From BOKV01 sp041987205 (GTDB lineage Bacteria; Pseudomonadota; Alphaproteobacteria; Rhizobiales; Rhizobiaceae): 64,000 bases of DNA. The translations under genes and the position numbers were made by a program. The notes under the pieces were generated by a model. It searched no databases. It had not been told where the DNA came from and saw only the letters and a list, made by a program, of their open reading frames with translations. The stretch covers positions 13,779 to 77,778 of the forward strand of contig JBHIWX010000005.1 of NCBI GenBank assembly GCA_041987205.1, in the 5' to 3' direction. The number at the start of each line of letters is the position of its first letter. Positions within the stretch are counted from its first letter, which is position 1. Shown in pieces: positions 33,645 to 43,281 of this stretch.

Positions 33645-34670
33645 ATGACCCGTAGCACGACGAAGATGACCATGATCGAGGCGATCCAGAATGCGCTGGA
33701 CACCGCGATGGGCGAGGACGAGCGCGTTGTCGTCTTCGGCGAGGATGTCGGCTATTTCGGCGGGGTCTTCCGCTGCACGGCCGGCCTGCAGAAGAAGTAC
33801 GGCAAGACCCGCTGCTTCGACACGCCGATTTCCGAACTCGGCATAGTCGGCTCGGCCATCGGCATGGCCGCCTACGGGCTGCGACCCTGCGTCGAGATCC
33901 AGTTCTCCGACTACATGTACCCGGCCTACGACCAGATCGTTTCGGAGGCGGCGCGGCTGCGCTACCGCTCGGCGGGAGAATTCACATGCCCGATGGTCGT
34001 GCGCATGCCGACCGGCGGAGGCATCTATGGCGCCCAGACCCACAGCCAGAGCACCGAGGCCCTGTTCACCCATGTCTCGGGGCTGAAAACGGTGATGCCC
34101 TCCACGCCGGCCGACGCGAAAGGCCTGTTGATCGCCGCGATCGAGGACCCGGATCCGGTCATCTTCCTGGAGCCCAAGCGGCTCTACAACGGCCCGTTCG
34201 ACGGCCATCACGACCGGCCCGTCGTTTCGTGGAAGAAGCACGATCTGGGCGAGGTGCCGGAAGGCCGCCATGTCGTGCCGCTCGGCAAGGCGGAAGTTCG
34301 CCGTGAAGGCAATGCCGTCACCATCCTCGCCTACGGCACCATGGTACATGTCGCGCTGGCCGTGGCCGAAGAATCCGGCATCGACGCCGAGGTGATTGAC
34401 CTGCGCACGCTTCTGCCGCTCGACACGGAAACAATCTACGCATCGGTGCGCAAGACAGGACGCTGCGCCATCGTGCACGAGGCGACGCTGACCTCCGGCT
34501 TCGGCGCGGAGCTGGCCGCGCTGGTTCAACGCAATTGCTTCTATTCGCTTGAAGCCCCCATCCGCCGCATCGCCGGCTGGGATACGCCCTATCCGCATGC
34601 CCAGGAATGGGACTACTTCCCCGGACCGGAACGTGTCGGCCGCGCGCTCACCGAACTCATGGAGGCATAG
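33645..34670 (+). CDS. bkdA2: Branched-chain 2-oxoacid dehydrogenase E1 beta
   Basis: A 341-aa E1 beta subunit with MTMIEAIQNALDTAMGEDER, VVVFGEDVGYFGGVFRCT, RCFDTPISELGIVGSAIGMA, FSDYMYPAYDQIVSEAA and the C-terminal transketolase-like domain (AYGTMVHVALAVAEESG, DLRTLLPLDTETI). It forms the heterotetramer with E1 alpha. Its stop abuts the ATG of E2 exactly (34670/34671), indicating coupling. Confidence 0.96.
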   Translation: MTRSTTKMTMIEAIQNALDTAMGEDERVVVFGEDVGYFGGVFRCTAGLQKKYGKTRCFDTPISELGIVGSAIGMAAYGLRPCVEIQFSDYMYPAYDQIVSEAARLRYRSAGEFTCPMVVRMPTGGGIYGAQTHSQSTEALFTHVSGLKTVMPSTPADAKGLLIAAIEDPDPVIFLEPKRLYNGPFDGHHDRPVVSWKKHDLGEVPEGRHVVPLGKAEVRREGNAVTILAYGTMVHVALAVAEESGIDAEVIDLRTLLPLDTETIYASVRKTGRCAIVHEATLTSGFGAELAALVQRNCFYSLEAPIRRIAGWDTPYPHAQEWDYFPGPERVGRALTELMEA

Positions 34671-35996
34671 ATGGGAACCCTTACCGTCAGATTGCCGGAT
34701 GTCGGGGAAGGCGTCGCCGAGGCCGAACTGGTCGAATGGAATGTCGCGGTCGGCGAGACAATCCGCGAGGACGACCTTCTCGGCGCCGTGATGACCGACA
34801 AGGCGACGGTGGAAATCCCCTCGCCCTTCGCCGGCAAAGTCGTCTGGCTCGGCGCCGAGGTGGGTGAAACGATCGCCGTGGGCGCCGACCTCGTGCGCAT
34901 CGAGGTCGATGGCGCTGCCGATGCTGAGCCTGACGTTATTGAAGAGCCCGCCGCGCCCGTTTCTGCCGACGATGCCTCCTCCGCGCCGGAGGAACCGGAA
35001 ACCGCGAACAAGGCGGAACCTGCTGAAGCATCAGCCCCTGCCAAATCATCGGCCATGGAACGGAGCCAGGCGCCACGCCGGCCGCATCCTGCCTTATCCG
35101 CCCGTTCCGGCCCGCCTCGTCCCGAGGGCGAGAAACCGCTGGCAGCACCTGCTGTTCGCCTTCGCGCCCGCGAGGCAGGGGTCGATCTGCGCCAGGTGGC
35201 GGGCACCGGCCCGGCCGGTCGCATCACCCATGCCGATCTCGATGCCTTCATGGCGGGCGAGGGTGTACAGGTGACACGTGGCCGCCGACCCAACGATCAG
35301 GTGACCGAGATCAGGATTGTCGGCCTGCGCCGCAAGATCGCCGAACGCATGGCGCTGGCCAACACGCACATCCCGCACATCACCATCGTCGAGGAAGTCG
35401 ACGTCACCGAAGTCGAAAGGCTGCGCGCGCGGTTGAATGACGAGAAGCCGGCTGACGCGCCAAAGCTCACCCTGCTGCCTTTCATCGCACGCGCCATCGT
35501 CAGCGCGGTCGCGGACCAGCCCGAGATCAACGCGCATTACGACGACGAGGCGGACATCGTCAGCCAGTTTGGCGGCGTCCATGTCGGCATCGCGACCCAG
35601 ACACCCAGGGGGCTGATGGTGCCGGTCGTCCGGCACGCCGAGGCACTCGAGCTGTGGCAATGCGCCGAAGAGATCGGCCGCGTGGCGGAGGCCGCACGCG
35701 ACGGCACGGCAAGCCGGGACGAACTGAGCGGCTCGACGATCTCGATCACGTCGCTCGGCGCGCTCGGCGCCATCGCGACCACGCCGATCATCAACCGTCC
35801 CGAGGTCGCCATCGTCGGGGTCAACAAAATCGCCATCCGGCCGGTCTGGCTCGACGGCCAGTTCGTGCCGCGCAAGATGATGAACCTGTCGTCCAGCTTC
35901 GACCATCGCGTCATCGACGGCTGGAACGCCGCAATATTCGTACAGCGCCTGAAGACGCTGCTGGAGACTCCCGCAATGCTGTTCGTGGAGGGCTGA
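34671..35996 (+). CDS. bkdB: Dihydrolipoamide acyltransferase E2
   Basis: A 441-aa E2 core. The lipoyl domain is at ~2-78 with lipoyl-Lys K44 in MTDKATVEIPSPF. A flexible Pro/Ala/Glu-rich linker is at ~85-155, the peripheral-subunit-binding domain is at ~158-195 (RLRAREAGVDLRQVAGTGPA), and the catalytic domain ends with SSFDHRVIDGWNAA, the His/Asp active-site motif. One lipoyl domain is normal for bacterial Bkd E2. It transfers branched acyl groups to CoA. Confidence 0.96.
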   Translation: MGTLTVRLPDVGEGVAEAELVEWNVAVGETIREDDLLGAVMTDKATVEIPSPFAGKVVWLGAEVGETIAVGADLVRIEVDGAADAEPDVIEEPAAPVSADDASSAPEEPETANKAEPAEASAPAKSSAMERSQAPRRPHPALSARSGPPRPEGEKPLAAPAVRLRAREAGVDLRQVAGTGPAGRITHADLDAFMAGEGVQVTRGRRPNDQVTEIRIVGLRRKIAERMALANTHIPHITIVEEVDVTEVERLRARLNDEKPADAPKLTLLPFIARAIVSAVADQPEINAHYDDEADIVSQFGGVHVGIATQTPRGLMVPVVRHAEALELWQCAEEIGRVAEAARDGTASRDELSGSTISITSLGALGAIATTPIINRPEVAIVGVNKIAIRPVWLDGQFVPRKMMNLSSSFDHRVIDGWNAAIFVQRLKTLLETPAMLFVEG

Positions 35997-35999
35997 ATC

Positions 36000-37388
36000 A
36001 TGCCGGACAGGACTTGCCAGCTTCTCGTGCTCGGCGCCGGCCCCGGCGGTTATGCCTGCGCGATCCGCGCCGGCCAGCTCGGGATCGACACGGTGGTCGT
36101 GGATGCCGGGACACCCGGCGGCACCTGCCTAAACATCGGCTGCATTCCCTCCAAGGCGCTGATCCATGTCGCCGAACAGTTTCATGCCATGCGGGTTGCC
36201 GAACACGGGTCTCCATTGGGTATCACGCTTGCCGATCCGGCAATCGACCTTGCACGGACGGTTGCCTGGAAGGACGGCATCGTCTCGCGGCTGACGGATG
36301 GCGTCACCGGCCTCCTGAAGAAGGCGAAGGTCACGCTGTTGACCGGAACGGGGCGCTTCGTCGACGGCAAGACGGTCCGCGTCGAAACGGATTCGGGGCC
36401 GCAGACGATCCGTGCCGAAACCATCGTCATCGCGACAGGTTCGGTTTCCGTCGAACTGCCCTCCCTGCCCTTCGGCGGTAACATCCTGTCATCGACGGAA
36501 GCGCTGTCGCTCGAAGACGTGCCTGCCAGGCTTGCCGTTGTCGGCGGCGGCTATATCGGCCTCGAGATCGGCACGGCCTACGCCAAACTGGGATCGAAGG
36601 TGACGGTGGTGGAAGCGGCCGGCCAAATCCTGCCGCACTACGACGCCGCCCTCGCTCGCCTCGTCATGAAGCGACTTGAGGCGCTGGGCATCGACGTGCT
36701 GCTGAACACCAGGGCGACCGGCTATGACAACAAGACGCTCGACGTCGAAACCGCCGAAGAAGGGAAACGCGGGATCGACTGCGACAAGGTCCTCGTGGCG
36801 GTCGGCCGCCGGCCGCGCACATCGGGCTGTGGCCTTGAAGAGCTTCAGCTCGAAATGGACGGTCCGTTTGTCCGCATCGACGACAAATGCCGCACCTCCA
36901 TGCGCGGTGTCTACGCTATTGGCGACGTGACAGGCGAACCGATGCTGGCGCATCGCGCCATGGCGCAGGGCGAGATGGTCGCCGAGATCGTGGCCGGAAA
37001 GCGTCGCGGCTGGGACAAGCGCTGCATTCCGGCGATCTGCTTCACGGACCCGGAAATCGTCTCGGTGGGAATGTCGCCGGATCAGGCGAAGTCGGTCGGC
37101 CACGAGGTCAAGGTGACGAGCTTTCCGTTCACGGCCAATGGCCGCGCCATGACGATGGAAGACGACAGCGGTTTCGTGCGCATGGTCAGCCGCGCCGACA
37201 ACCATCTGGTGCTCGGCATCCAGGCCGTGGGCGCCGGCGTGTCGGAACTTGCCGCAGCGTTTGCCCTCGCGATCGAGACCGGTTGCGTCGTCGAGGATAT
37301 CGCCGGCACGCTCCATGCCCATCCGACCAGGGGAGAAGCGCTGCAGGAGGCCGCATTCACCACGCTGGGGCACGCGCTCCACGCCTAG
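36000..37388 (+). CDS. lpdV: Dihydrolipoyl dehydrogenase E3
   Basis: A 462-aa flavoprotein disulfide reductase. FAD binding is at VLGAGPGGYACAIRAGQLG, the redox disulfide is C43/C48 (GGTCLNIGCIPSKAL), the NAD motif is VVGGGYIGLEIGTAYAKLG, YAIGDVTGEPMLAHRAMAQG is the second FAD contact, and the C-terminal HAHPTRGEAL supplies the active-site His. It reoxidises E2 lipoate. It starts 3 bp after E2 and ends the operon; convergent SDR genes follow after 60 bp. Confidence 0.96.
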   Translation: MPDRTCQLLVLGAGPGGYACAIRAGQLGIDTVVVDAGTPGGTCLNIGCIPSKALIHVAEQFHAMRVAEHGSPLGITLADPAIDLARTVAWKDGIVSRLTDGVTGLLKKAKVTLLTGTGRFVDGKTVRVETDSGPQTIRAETIVIATGSVSVELPSLPFGGNILSSTEALSLEDVPARLAVVGGGYIGLEIGTAYAKLGSKVTVVEAAGQILPHYDAALARLVMKRLEALGIDVLLNTRATGYDNKTLDVETAEEGKRGIDCDKVLVAVGRRPRTSGCGLEELQLEMDGPFVRIDDKCRTSMRGVYAIGDVTGEPMLAHRAMAQGEMVAEIVAGKRRGWDKRCIPAICFTDPEIVSVGMSPDQAKSVGHEVKVTSFPFTANGRAMTMEDDSGFVRMVSRADNHLVLGIQAVGAGVSELAAAFALAIETGCVVEDIAGTLHAHPTRGEALQEAAFTTLGHALHA

Positions 37389-37448
37389 CAAGGCATTCGC
37401 GAGAACAGGTCCGGGCGCCAGGACAGATGCGGGCGGAAATCCGACCGC

Positions 37449-38213
37449 TCACATGCGGACGGTCAGCCCGCCGTCGATACTCAATACGAGCCCGTTCACA
37501 TAGGACGCGGCATCGCTTGCGAGGAAGACCGCCGCGCCGGCGATCTCCGCCGGATTGCCCCAGCGGCCGAGTGGGACGCGCTGCGCGATATGCGCCTGAA
37601 TGGCCGGATCCTCGCTCATCGCTTGATTGGTTTCCGTGCGGAAAAAACCGGGTGCAATTGCATTGCTGGTGACCCCGAACGGCCCGTATTCAACCGCCAG
37701 AGCGCGCATCAGACCGGTCAGCCCCTGCTTGACCGCGGGATAGAGCGTGATGCCCGGCCTTGCGAGCGTTCCGGCCACCGACGTCACGCTGACGATGCGT
37801 CCGAACCCGCGGGACTTCATCCCTTCCGCTATGTCCCGGGTCAGCAGGGCAGCGGCGGTCAGGTCCACCTCGATCAGCTTGCGGATATCGGCATCGCTCA
37901 TCGCCGACAGCGGTCTGCGGTCACGCAGGCCGACATTGTTGACGAGGATATCCGGTCCCGTCTCGCCAAACGTCTCGATGGCTTCCTGCCTTTGCGCGTC
38001 ATCGGCGATGTCGAACACGCATGCCGAAACCTTCAGACCTTCCGAACCGAGCTGCGAGACGACCGGGTCCAGCCGCGAGGCGGATCGCCCGTTCAGCCAG
38101 ACATGCGCGCCCGCCTCGGCAAGCGCGCGTGCCATCTCCAGCCCCAGGCCCGCCCCCGAGCCGGTAACCAGCGCGGTTCTGCCCTTCAGAGAGAAAGTGT
38201 CCAGTATGGTCAT
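37449..38213 (-). CDS. SDR family oxidoreductase
   Basis: A 254-aa classical SDR: TGSGAGLGLEMARALAEAGA, NNVGLRDRRP, catalytic Ser in VSVTSVAGTLA and Tyr/Lys in YPAVKQG, with C-terminal YVNGLVLSIDGGLTVRM. It resembles gluconate 5-dehydrogenase and 3-oxoacyl reductase-like enzymes. It is the distal gene of a minus-strand catabolic run (a second SDR, aldehyde dehydrogenase, LeuB-like enzyme, TctABC). An oxidation of a sugar-acid or hydroxy-acid is likely; the substrate is unknown. Confidence 0.88.
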   Translation of the reverse strand: MTILDTFSLKGRTALVTGSGAGLGLEMARALAEAGAHVWLNGRSASRLDPVVSQLGSEGLKVSACVFDIADDAQRQEAIETFGETGPDILVNNVGLRDRRPLSAMSDADIRKLIEVDLTAAALLTRDIAEGMKSRGFGRIVSVTSVAGTLARPGITLYPAVKQGLTGLMRALAVEYGPFGVTSNAIAPGFFRTETNQAMSEDPAIQAHIAQRVPLGRWGNPAEIAGAAVFLASDAASYVNGLVLSIDGGLTVRM

Positions 38214-38307
38214 ATCCGATATCCGAACGTGTCGATTGGCGGCAGGGCATTGAGCCCGGTGCGGACACCGTCAAGCTGACGCATCCGCATGCGGGATTCC
38301 CGCCTGC

Positions 38308-39054
38308 CTAGATGCAGCGACCGCCGTCGACCTCAATGCAGACGCCGGTGACCATGCTGGCTTCGTCCGAGCACAGATAGCAGGCCGCATTCCCCATATC
38401 TTCGGGCGTCGAGAAACGTCCCAGCGGAATCGTGGACAGGAATTTTGCGCGCACCTCGGGCGTGTCCTCGCCCATGAACATCTTCAAAAGCGGCGTTTCG
38501 CCCGCCACCGGATTGATCGCATTGACCCGAATTCCGCTCGGCGCGAGTTCGATCGCCATGCCGCGGGTGGCGTTGGTCATCCAGCCTTTCGAGGCGTTGT
38601 ACCAGCTCAGCCTCGGCCGCGGGCTAACCGCCGCCGTGGAGGCGACATTCAGGATGACGCCCGTTCCGCGTTTCTTCATGAGAGGCACGATCTCCTGAGC
38701 GGTCAGGAACACGGATTTGCAGTTGACCGCGAAGACCTTGTCGAATTCCGCCTCGTCCACCTCTTCCATCGGCATCGGCAGATGCGTGGTTCCGGCGTTG
38801 TTGACCAGAATGTCAATCTTTCCGAAGGCCTCGAGCGCGGTTGCCCCCATCGCGGCAACATCGGCGCGCGACGTGACATTGGTCTTCGTGGCGCGAACGT
38901 TCTCGCCAAGTTCGCCTGCCAATTCATTCGCCAGATCGATGTTCAGATCGGCGATCAGAACCTGGGCACCCTCGGCGGCGAATTTGCGCACGATGCCGGC
39001 ACCGAAGCCCGACGCGCCACCCGTGACGATGGCCGATTTTCCCTTGAGTCTCAT
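38308..39054 (-). CDS. SDR family oxidoreductase
   Basis: A 248-aa SDR. The start MRLKGKSAIVTGGASGFGAG at 39054 is chosen because the upstream frame falls in the aldehyde dehydrogenase gene. Further motifs are VNNAGTTHLPMPM, NVASTAAVSPRPRLSWYNAS with the YNASK catalytic pair, and SMVTGVCIEVDGGRCI. It follows the aldehyde dehydrogenase by 8 bp and shares its operon. It is related to glucose 1-dehydrogenase/cyclopentanol-type SDRs, and the substrate is not defined. Confidence 0.9.
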   Translation of the reverse strand: MRLKGKSAIVTGGASGFGAGIVRKFAAEGAQVLIADLNIDLANELAGELGENVRATKTNVTSRADVAAMGATALEAFGKIDILVNNAGTTHLPMPMEEVDEAEFDKVFAVNCKSVFLTAQEIVPLMKKRGTGVILNVASTAAVSPRPRLSWYNASKGWMTNATRGMAIELAPSGIRVNAINPVAGETPLLKMFMGEDTPEVRAKFLSTIPLGRFSTPEDMGNAACYLCSDEASMVTGVCIEVDGGRCI

Positions 39055-39062
39055 GTCAATTC

Positions 39063-40517
39063 CTATCCGTGATAAGCTGCAACAGTTTTCAGCGTCGAGA
39101 AGCCGTAGAGCGCCTCGAAGCCCTTTTCTCGTCCGTGGCCGGAAAGCCCGGTCCCGCCGAAGGGCAGTTCGACGCCGCCCCCGGCGCCGTAATTGTTCAG
39201 GAACACCTGTCCAGCCCTGAGCCGGCGCGCGAGGCGCATCTGGCGAGCACCCTCGCGGGACCATACCGAAGCGACGAGCCCGTATTCGGTGCCATTGGCG
39301 ATCGCGACGGCCTCTTCCTCGTCGTTGAAGGAAATGATGACCTGCACCGGACCGAACACCTCCTGCTGGGCAAGGACATGATTCGAGCGGACGCCGGCGA
39401 ACAGCGTCGGCGCAACATAGGCGCCGCCCGCCGGCGCGTCATCGACGACGGTTCCCCGGGCGACCATATCGAGGTCGGCGCCCTTCTCGAGAAAGCCCTC
39501 CACGATGGCCTTCTGGCGGGTCGACACGAGCGGCCCCACATCGAGATCGGACATGGCGGGACCGGCCCGCATCGCGCGGTAGCGGCCGCTCATGGCCTCG
39601 ACCAGCTCGTCGTACCGGCTTTGATGAACGAGAATGCGGGACGCCGCCGAACAGGTCTGCCCCGCATTCTGGATTCCCGAATTCACCAGAAACGGCAGGG
39701 CGGCCTCCAGATCGGCGTCCTCGAAGACGAGCTGGGGCGACTTGCCGCCAAGCTCCAGCGTGACCGGCACCACATTCGCGCCCGCGGCCTGCTGGATCAT
39801 CTTGCCGACCCCGACCGAGCCGGTGAAGGAAATGTGCTGGACACGGCTGTGCCCCGACAAGGCCGCGCCGGCTTCCGCCCCCCGCCCGGGCACGACGTTC
39901 AGTGCGCCCTCGGGAAGCCCGGCCTGTCGTGCGATCTCGGCGAAGGCGAGTGCGGTCAGGCACGCCTCTTCCGCCGGCTTCAGGACCACGGCATTGCCCA
40001 TCGCCAGCGCCGCGCCGACCGACCGGCCGATGATCTGCATCGGGTAGTTCCACGGGATGATGTGGCCGGTCACGCCATGCGGTTCGCGCAGGGTGTAGAC
40101 CGTGTAGCCGCCGAGATAGGGGATGGTCGCGCCATGGATCTTGTCGGCCGCACCCGCATAGAATTCCATGTAGCGGGCAAGCGCCACCGCATCCGCGCGC
40201 GCCTGCTTGAGAGGCTTGCCGACATCCAGCGCTTCGAGCTTTGCCAGTTCGTCGGCGTTTTCGAGCACGAGTGCGCCGATCTTCGCGAGCAGGCGGCCGC
40301 GCTCGAAATTGGCGAGATCGCCCCATTCACCCGCGCGCGCCGCTTCGGCCGCGTCGACCGCCCGGTCGATGTCCTCGCTCCCGCCGGCTGCGATTTCGCA
40401 AATCTCGGTACCGTCGGAAGGATTGTGCAGGCTGATGCAATTACCGCTTGCCGCCGGTACCCAGCGATTGGCGATGAAACAGCAGTCGGGACTGGGGAGC
40501 AGGGCGTGTAGGGTCAT
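39063..40517 (-). CDS. NAD(P)-dependent aldehyde dehydrogenase
   Basis: A 484-aa aldehyde dehydrogenase of normal length. The general-base Glu lies in VTLELGGKSPQLVFED, the catalytic Cys in NAGQTCSAASRILVH, the cofactor region in ITFTG-like HISFTGSVGVGKMIQQA, and the C-terminal motif in GAGGGVELPFGGTGLSGHG. It resembles betaine-aldehyde/lactaldehyde-type enzymes. It sits between the LeuB-like gene and an SDR, suggesting an alcohol-to-aldehyde-to-acid sequence in one catabolic route. Confidence 0.93.
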   Translation of the reverse strand: MTLHALLPSPDCCFIANRWVPAASGNCISLHNPSDGTEICEIAAGGSEDIDRAVDAAEAARAGEWGDLANFERGRLLAKIGALVLENADELAKLEALDVGKPLKQARADAVALARYMEFYAGAADKIHGATIPYLGGYTVYTLREPHGVTGHIIPWNYPMQIIGRSVGAALAMGNAVVLKPAEEACLTALAFAEIARQAGLPEGALNVVPGRGAEAGAALSGHSRVQHISFTGSVGVGKMIQQAAGANVVPVTLELGGKSPQLVFEDADLEAALPFLVNSGIQNAGQTCSAASRILVHQSRYDELVEAMSGRYRAMRAGPAMSDLDVGPLVSTRQKAIVEGFLEKGADLDMVARGTVVDDAPAGGAYVAPTLFAGVRSNHVLAQQEVFGPVQVIISFNDEEEAVAIANGTEYGLVASVWSREGARQMRLARRLRAGQVFLNNYGAGGGVELPFGGTGLSGHGREKGFEALYGFSTLKTVAAYHG

Positions 40518-40560
40518 CTGGGTTTCCTGGCAGTTGAAATGTGTGGGTGAGCTATCGCGG

Positions 40561-41697
40561 TTACGAAGCTTCGCTTGAAAGCTGCTCCTGCGCGGCCGCG
40601 AGAATTGCGTCGGTCATTCCTTCGGTCGTGACGGTCCTGTCCGTGTTCGCCGACGCCAGATCCGCGGTCCTGTAGCCGAGCGCAAGCGCCGTCTTCACGG
40701 CGGTCTCGATCAGCTCCGCTTCGCGTGTCATGTCGAAGGAATAGCGAAGCGCCATGGCGAGGCTGAGGATGCTGGCGATCGGATTGGCAATGTTGCGGCC
40801 GGCAATGTCGGGTGCGGAGCCGTGCACCGGTTCGTACAGTCCGAACCAGCACCCGGAATCGGACTGGTTGCCGATGGAGGCCGAGGGCAGCATGCCGAGC
40901 GAGCCCGTCAGCATCGCCGCCTCGTCGCTGAGAATGTCGCCGAACATGTTGTCGGTGACGATCACGTCGAACTGGCGGGGATTTCGCACCAGTTGCATGG
41001 CCCCGTTATCGGCATACATCAGGCTGAGTTCGACATCGCCGAACTCCGCCTCGTGCAGGGCCAGGACTTCCTCGCGCCAGAGCGCGCCGGATTCCATCAC
41101 ATTGGCCTTGTCCATGGAGCACAGGCGCTTGTTTCGCCTGCGCGCCAGCTCGAACGAGAACCGTGCAACCCGCTCGATCTCCTCGCTCGTATAGCGCTGC
41201 GTGTTGATCCCGACCTTGCGCCCCGTATCGCTGGGAAAAATCCCGCGCGGCTCACCGAAATAAAGACCGCTGGTGAGCTCGCGCACGATGACGATGTCCA
41301 GCCCCTTCACGACCTCGGGCTTGAGCGTGGACTGGTCCGCCAGGGCGTCGAAACACATCGCCGGGCGCAGATTGGCATAGAGATCGAACGCCTTGCGCAG
41401 CCGCAAAAGCCCCTGCTCGGGACGCAGCATGAAAGGCTGGTCGTCATATTTCGGGCCGCCGACCGCACCGACCAGCAGCGCGTCGCAGGTCGCCGCGATC
41501 TCCAGCGTCTCGTCGGCGACCGGCACCTGATGCTGGTCGATCGCGCATCCGCCCAGCAGGGCGGAAACGGTTTCGATGCCCGCGCCCCTTTGCTCGTTGA
41601 GCCAGTCGATGATCCGCAGCGACTGGCCGGTGACTTCCGGTCCGATGCCGTCTCCCGCCAGCACAAGGATCTTGCGCCCGGATGTTTTGCTGTTCAA
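40561..41697 (-). CDS. LeuB-like (3-isopropylmalate dehydrogenase family) enzyme, TTG start
   Basis: A 378-aa b-decarboxylating dehydrogenase: KILVLAGDGIGPEVTGQSLR, GAVGGPKYDDQPF, VVRELTSGLYFGEPRG-like sequence, DKANVMESGALWREEV and YEPVHGSAPDIAGRNIANPI. These are closest to LeuB. I chose the TTG at 41697 because GGGAGG lies 8 bp upstream and removes a non-conserved extension. Here it is separated from leucine genes and placed between TctABC and an aldehyde dehydrogenase, so it may oxidise another 2-alkylmalate or tartrate-like acid. The first motif gives VLAGDGIG, normal for the family. Confidence 0.85.
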   Translation of the reverse strand: MNSKTSGRKILVLAGDGIGPEVTGQSLRIIDWLNEQRGAGIETVSALLGGCAIDQHQVPVADETLEIAATCDALLVGAVGGPKYDDQPFMLRPEQGLLRLRKAFDLYANLRPAMCFDALADQSTLKPEVVKGLDIVIVRELTSGLYFGEPRGIFPSDTGRKVGINTQRYTSEEIERVARFSFELARRRNKRLCSMDKANVMESGALWREEVLALHEAEFGDVELSLMYADNGAMQLVRNPRQFDVIVTDNMFGDILSDEAAMLTGSLGMLPSASIGNQSDSGCWFGLYEPVHGSAPDIAGRNIANPIASILSLAMALRYSFDMTREAELIETAVKTALALGYRTADLASANTDRTVTTEGMTDAILAAAQEQLSSEAS

Positions 41698-41775
41698 TTC
41701 CCTGGCCTCCCGCCATTCATGCAAGCATTGAAGTTCAATTGTCGCCGGTAGATGTCCCGGCCTGTCGGCAGCACG

Positions 41776-43272
41776 TCACAGGGTCGGCTGCCGCTTTCCC
41801 CTTCCCCACAATTTGCGGATCAGAGGCCAGGTCATCACCAGGAAGGTGATGGCAAAGATCGTGGCGGCGATCGGGTGTTCGAAGAACCGAAGGGGATTCA
41901 TCTGGGTCAGGATGAGCCCTTGCCGCAGGCTTGTCTCGAACGAGGGGCCGAGGATGAAGCCGATGACGATCGGCGCCAGCGGAACGTTCACCAGCCGAAG
42001 CCCGTAACCGACCATCCCCGCGATCACCGCAACCCAGACATCCATGATGCTGGCGCGCACGACATAGGAGCCTGCCAGCGACAGGATCACGACCACGCCC
42101 AGGATCAGGGCGTGGGGGATGTTCAGGATCCGCGTGAACACACGTGACGCCAGCGCGCTTGTCAGGAACATCATGACGTTGGAGGCAAGCAAGGCGACGA
42201 AGATGAATGCCACGAGATCGGGATTGTTGGCGAATAATTGTACGCCCGGCGTGATGCCGTGGATGATCAGGGCGCCCATCATCACCGCATTGGCGGCATC
42301 GCCTGGAATACCGAGCGCCAGCGTCGGCACGAGTGCGCCTCCCGTCACGGCATTGTTGGCGACCTCGGACGACACCAGGCCTTCGGCTTCCCCGGTACCG
42401 AACTTGTCGCGGTTGGGGGAAGCGGCGCGCGCCTGCGAATAGGCCAGCAGGCTGGCCGCGGTGGCGCCGATGCCGGGCAGGATTCCGAGGAAGGTTCCGA
42501 TCAGCGAACTGCGCAGCAGCGTTCGTCTCAACCGCCACCAGCTCGAGAACGGGGCGATCCTGAATCCGGCCCGGGTGACCGGGCGCGGCATGGAGACCAT
42601 CTGGCCCGAAGAGAGCAGCACTTCGGACAGGGCGAAGAGGCCAATCAGGATCGGCACGGCATGAAAGCCGGCGGAAAGCTGCAAATTCCCGAAGGTAAAG
42701 CGCTCCACGCCGCTCATGTTGTCCACGCCGACGGTCGATAGCGCCAGGCCCACGACACCGGCGAGAAGCCCCTTAAGGGTGCTGCCGGCCGAAACCCAGG
42801 CGATGGTTGTCAGCGAGAATACGATGAGCGCCAGCGTCTCGATGGAACCGAAGCGAATGGCGAAGGCGGCGAGTTCCGGCGCGGCGAAGATCAGGACCAG
42901 GCCGGAGAAAATCCCGCCAATCGTCGAGGCCACCGTCACCCAGCCAAGTGCTTCGTCGGCACGCCCCTGTTTCGCCATCGGGTAACCATCGAAGGTGGTC
43001 GCCGCCGATTGCGGCGTTCCGGGCACGTTGATCAGCACCGCCGGAATGGACCCGCCGAAGATCGACGACACGTAGATCGCGAGCAGCACGCCGATCGCCT
43101 GCGGCGCACTGAGCGCGAAGGTGAACGGCAACACCATGGCGAGCGCCGTTACCGTGCCGAGGCCCGGAAGCGCACCGATGACAATCCCGACCACAGTCGC
43201 GATCACCATGATGAACAGTGTCATCGGGTCAGCGAGGTGCGACAGCGCTCCGAGGAAATTCTCAAGGATCAT
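41776..43272 (-). CDS. tctA: Tripartite tricarboxylate transporter large permease
   Basis: A 498-aa TctA membrane protein with about twelve spans. Landmarks are IVIGALPGLGTVTALAMVLP at ~30-50, SIFGGSIPAVLINVPGTPQS, GILPGIGATAASLLAYSQAR and VTGGALVPTLALGIPGDAAN, the two Gly-rich repeats of the family. It forms the inner-membrane channel with TctB. It follows tctB by 9 bp. Confidence 0.95.
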   Translation of the reverse strand: MILENFLGALSHLADPMTLFIMVIATVVGIVIGALPGLGTVTALAMVLPFTFALSAPQAIGVLLAIYVSSIFGGSIPAVLINVPGTPQSAATTFDGYPMAKQGRADEALGWVTVASTIGGIFSGLVLIFAAPELAAFAIRFGSIETLALIVFSLTTIAWVSAGSTLKGLLAGVVGLALSTVGVDNMSGVERFTFGNLQLSAGFHAVPILIGLFALSEVLLSSGQMVSMPRPVTRAGFRIAPFSSWWRLRRTLLRSSLIGTFLGILPGIGATAASLLAYSQARAASPNRDKFGTGEAEGLVSSEVANNAVTGGALVPTLALGIPGDAANAVMMGALIIHGITPGVQLFANNPDLVAFIFVALLASNVMMFLTSALASRVFTRILNIPHALILGVVVILSLAGSYVVRASIMDVWVAVIAGMVGYGLRLVNVPLAPIVIGFILGPSFETSLRQGLILTQMNPLRFFEHPIAATIFAITFLVMTWPLIRKLWGRGKRQPTL

Positions 43273-43281
43273 GGTTGGATG

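Noticed and set aside
39069..40511. A 480-residue frame opposite the aldehyde dehydrogenase
   Set aside because: The minus-strand reading has every aldehyde dehydrogenase motif; the plus-strand frame is a codon-bias shadow.
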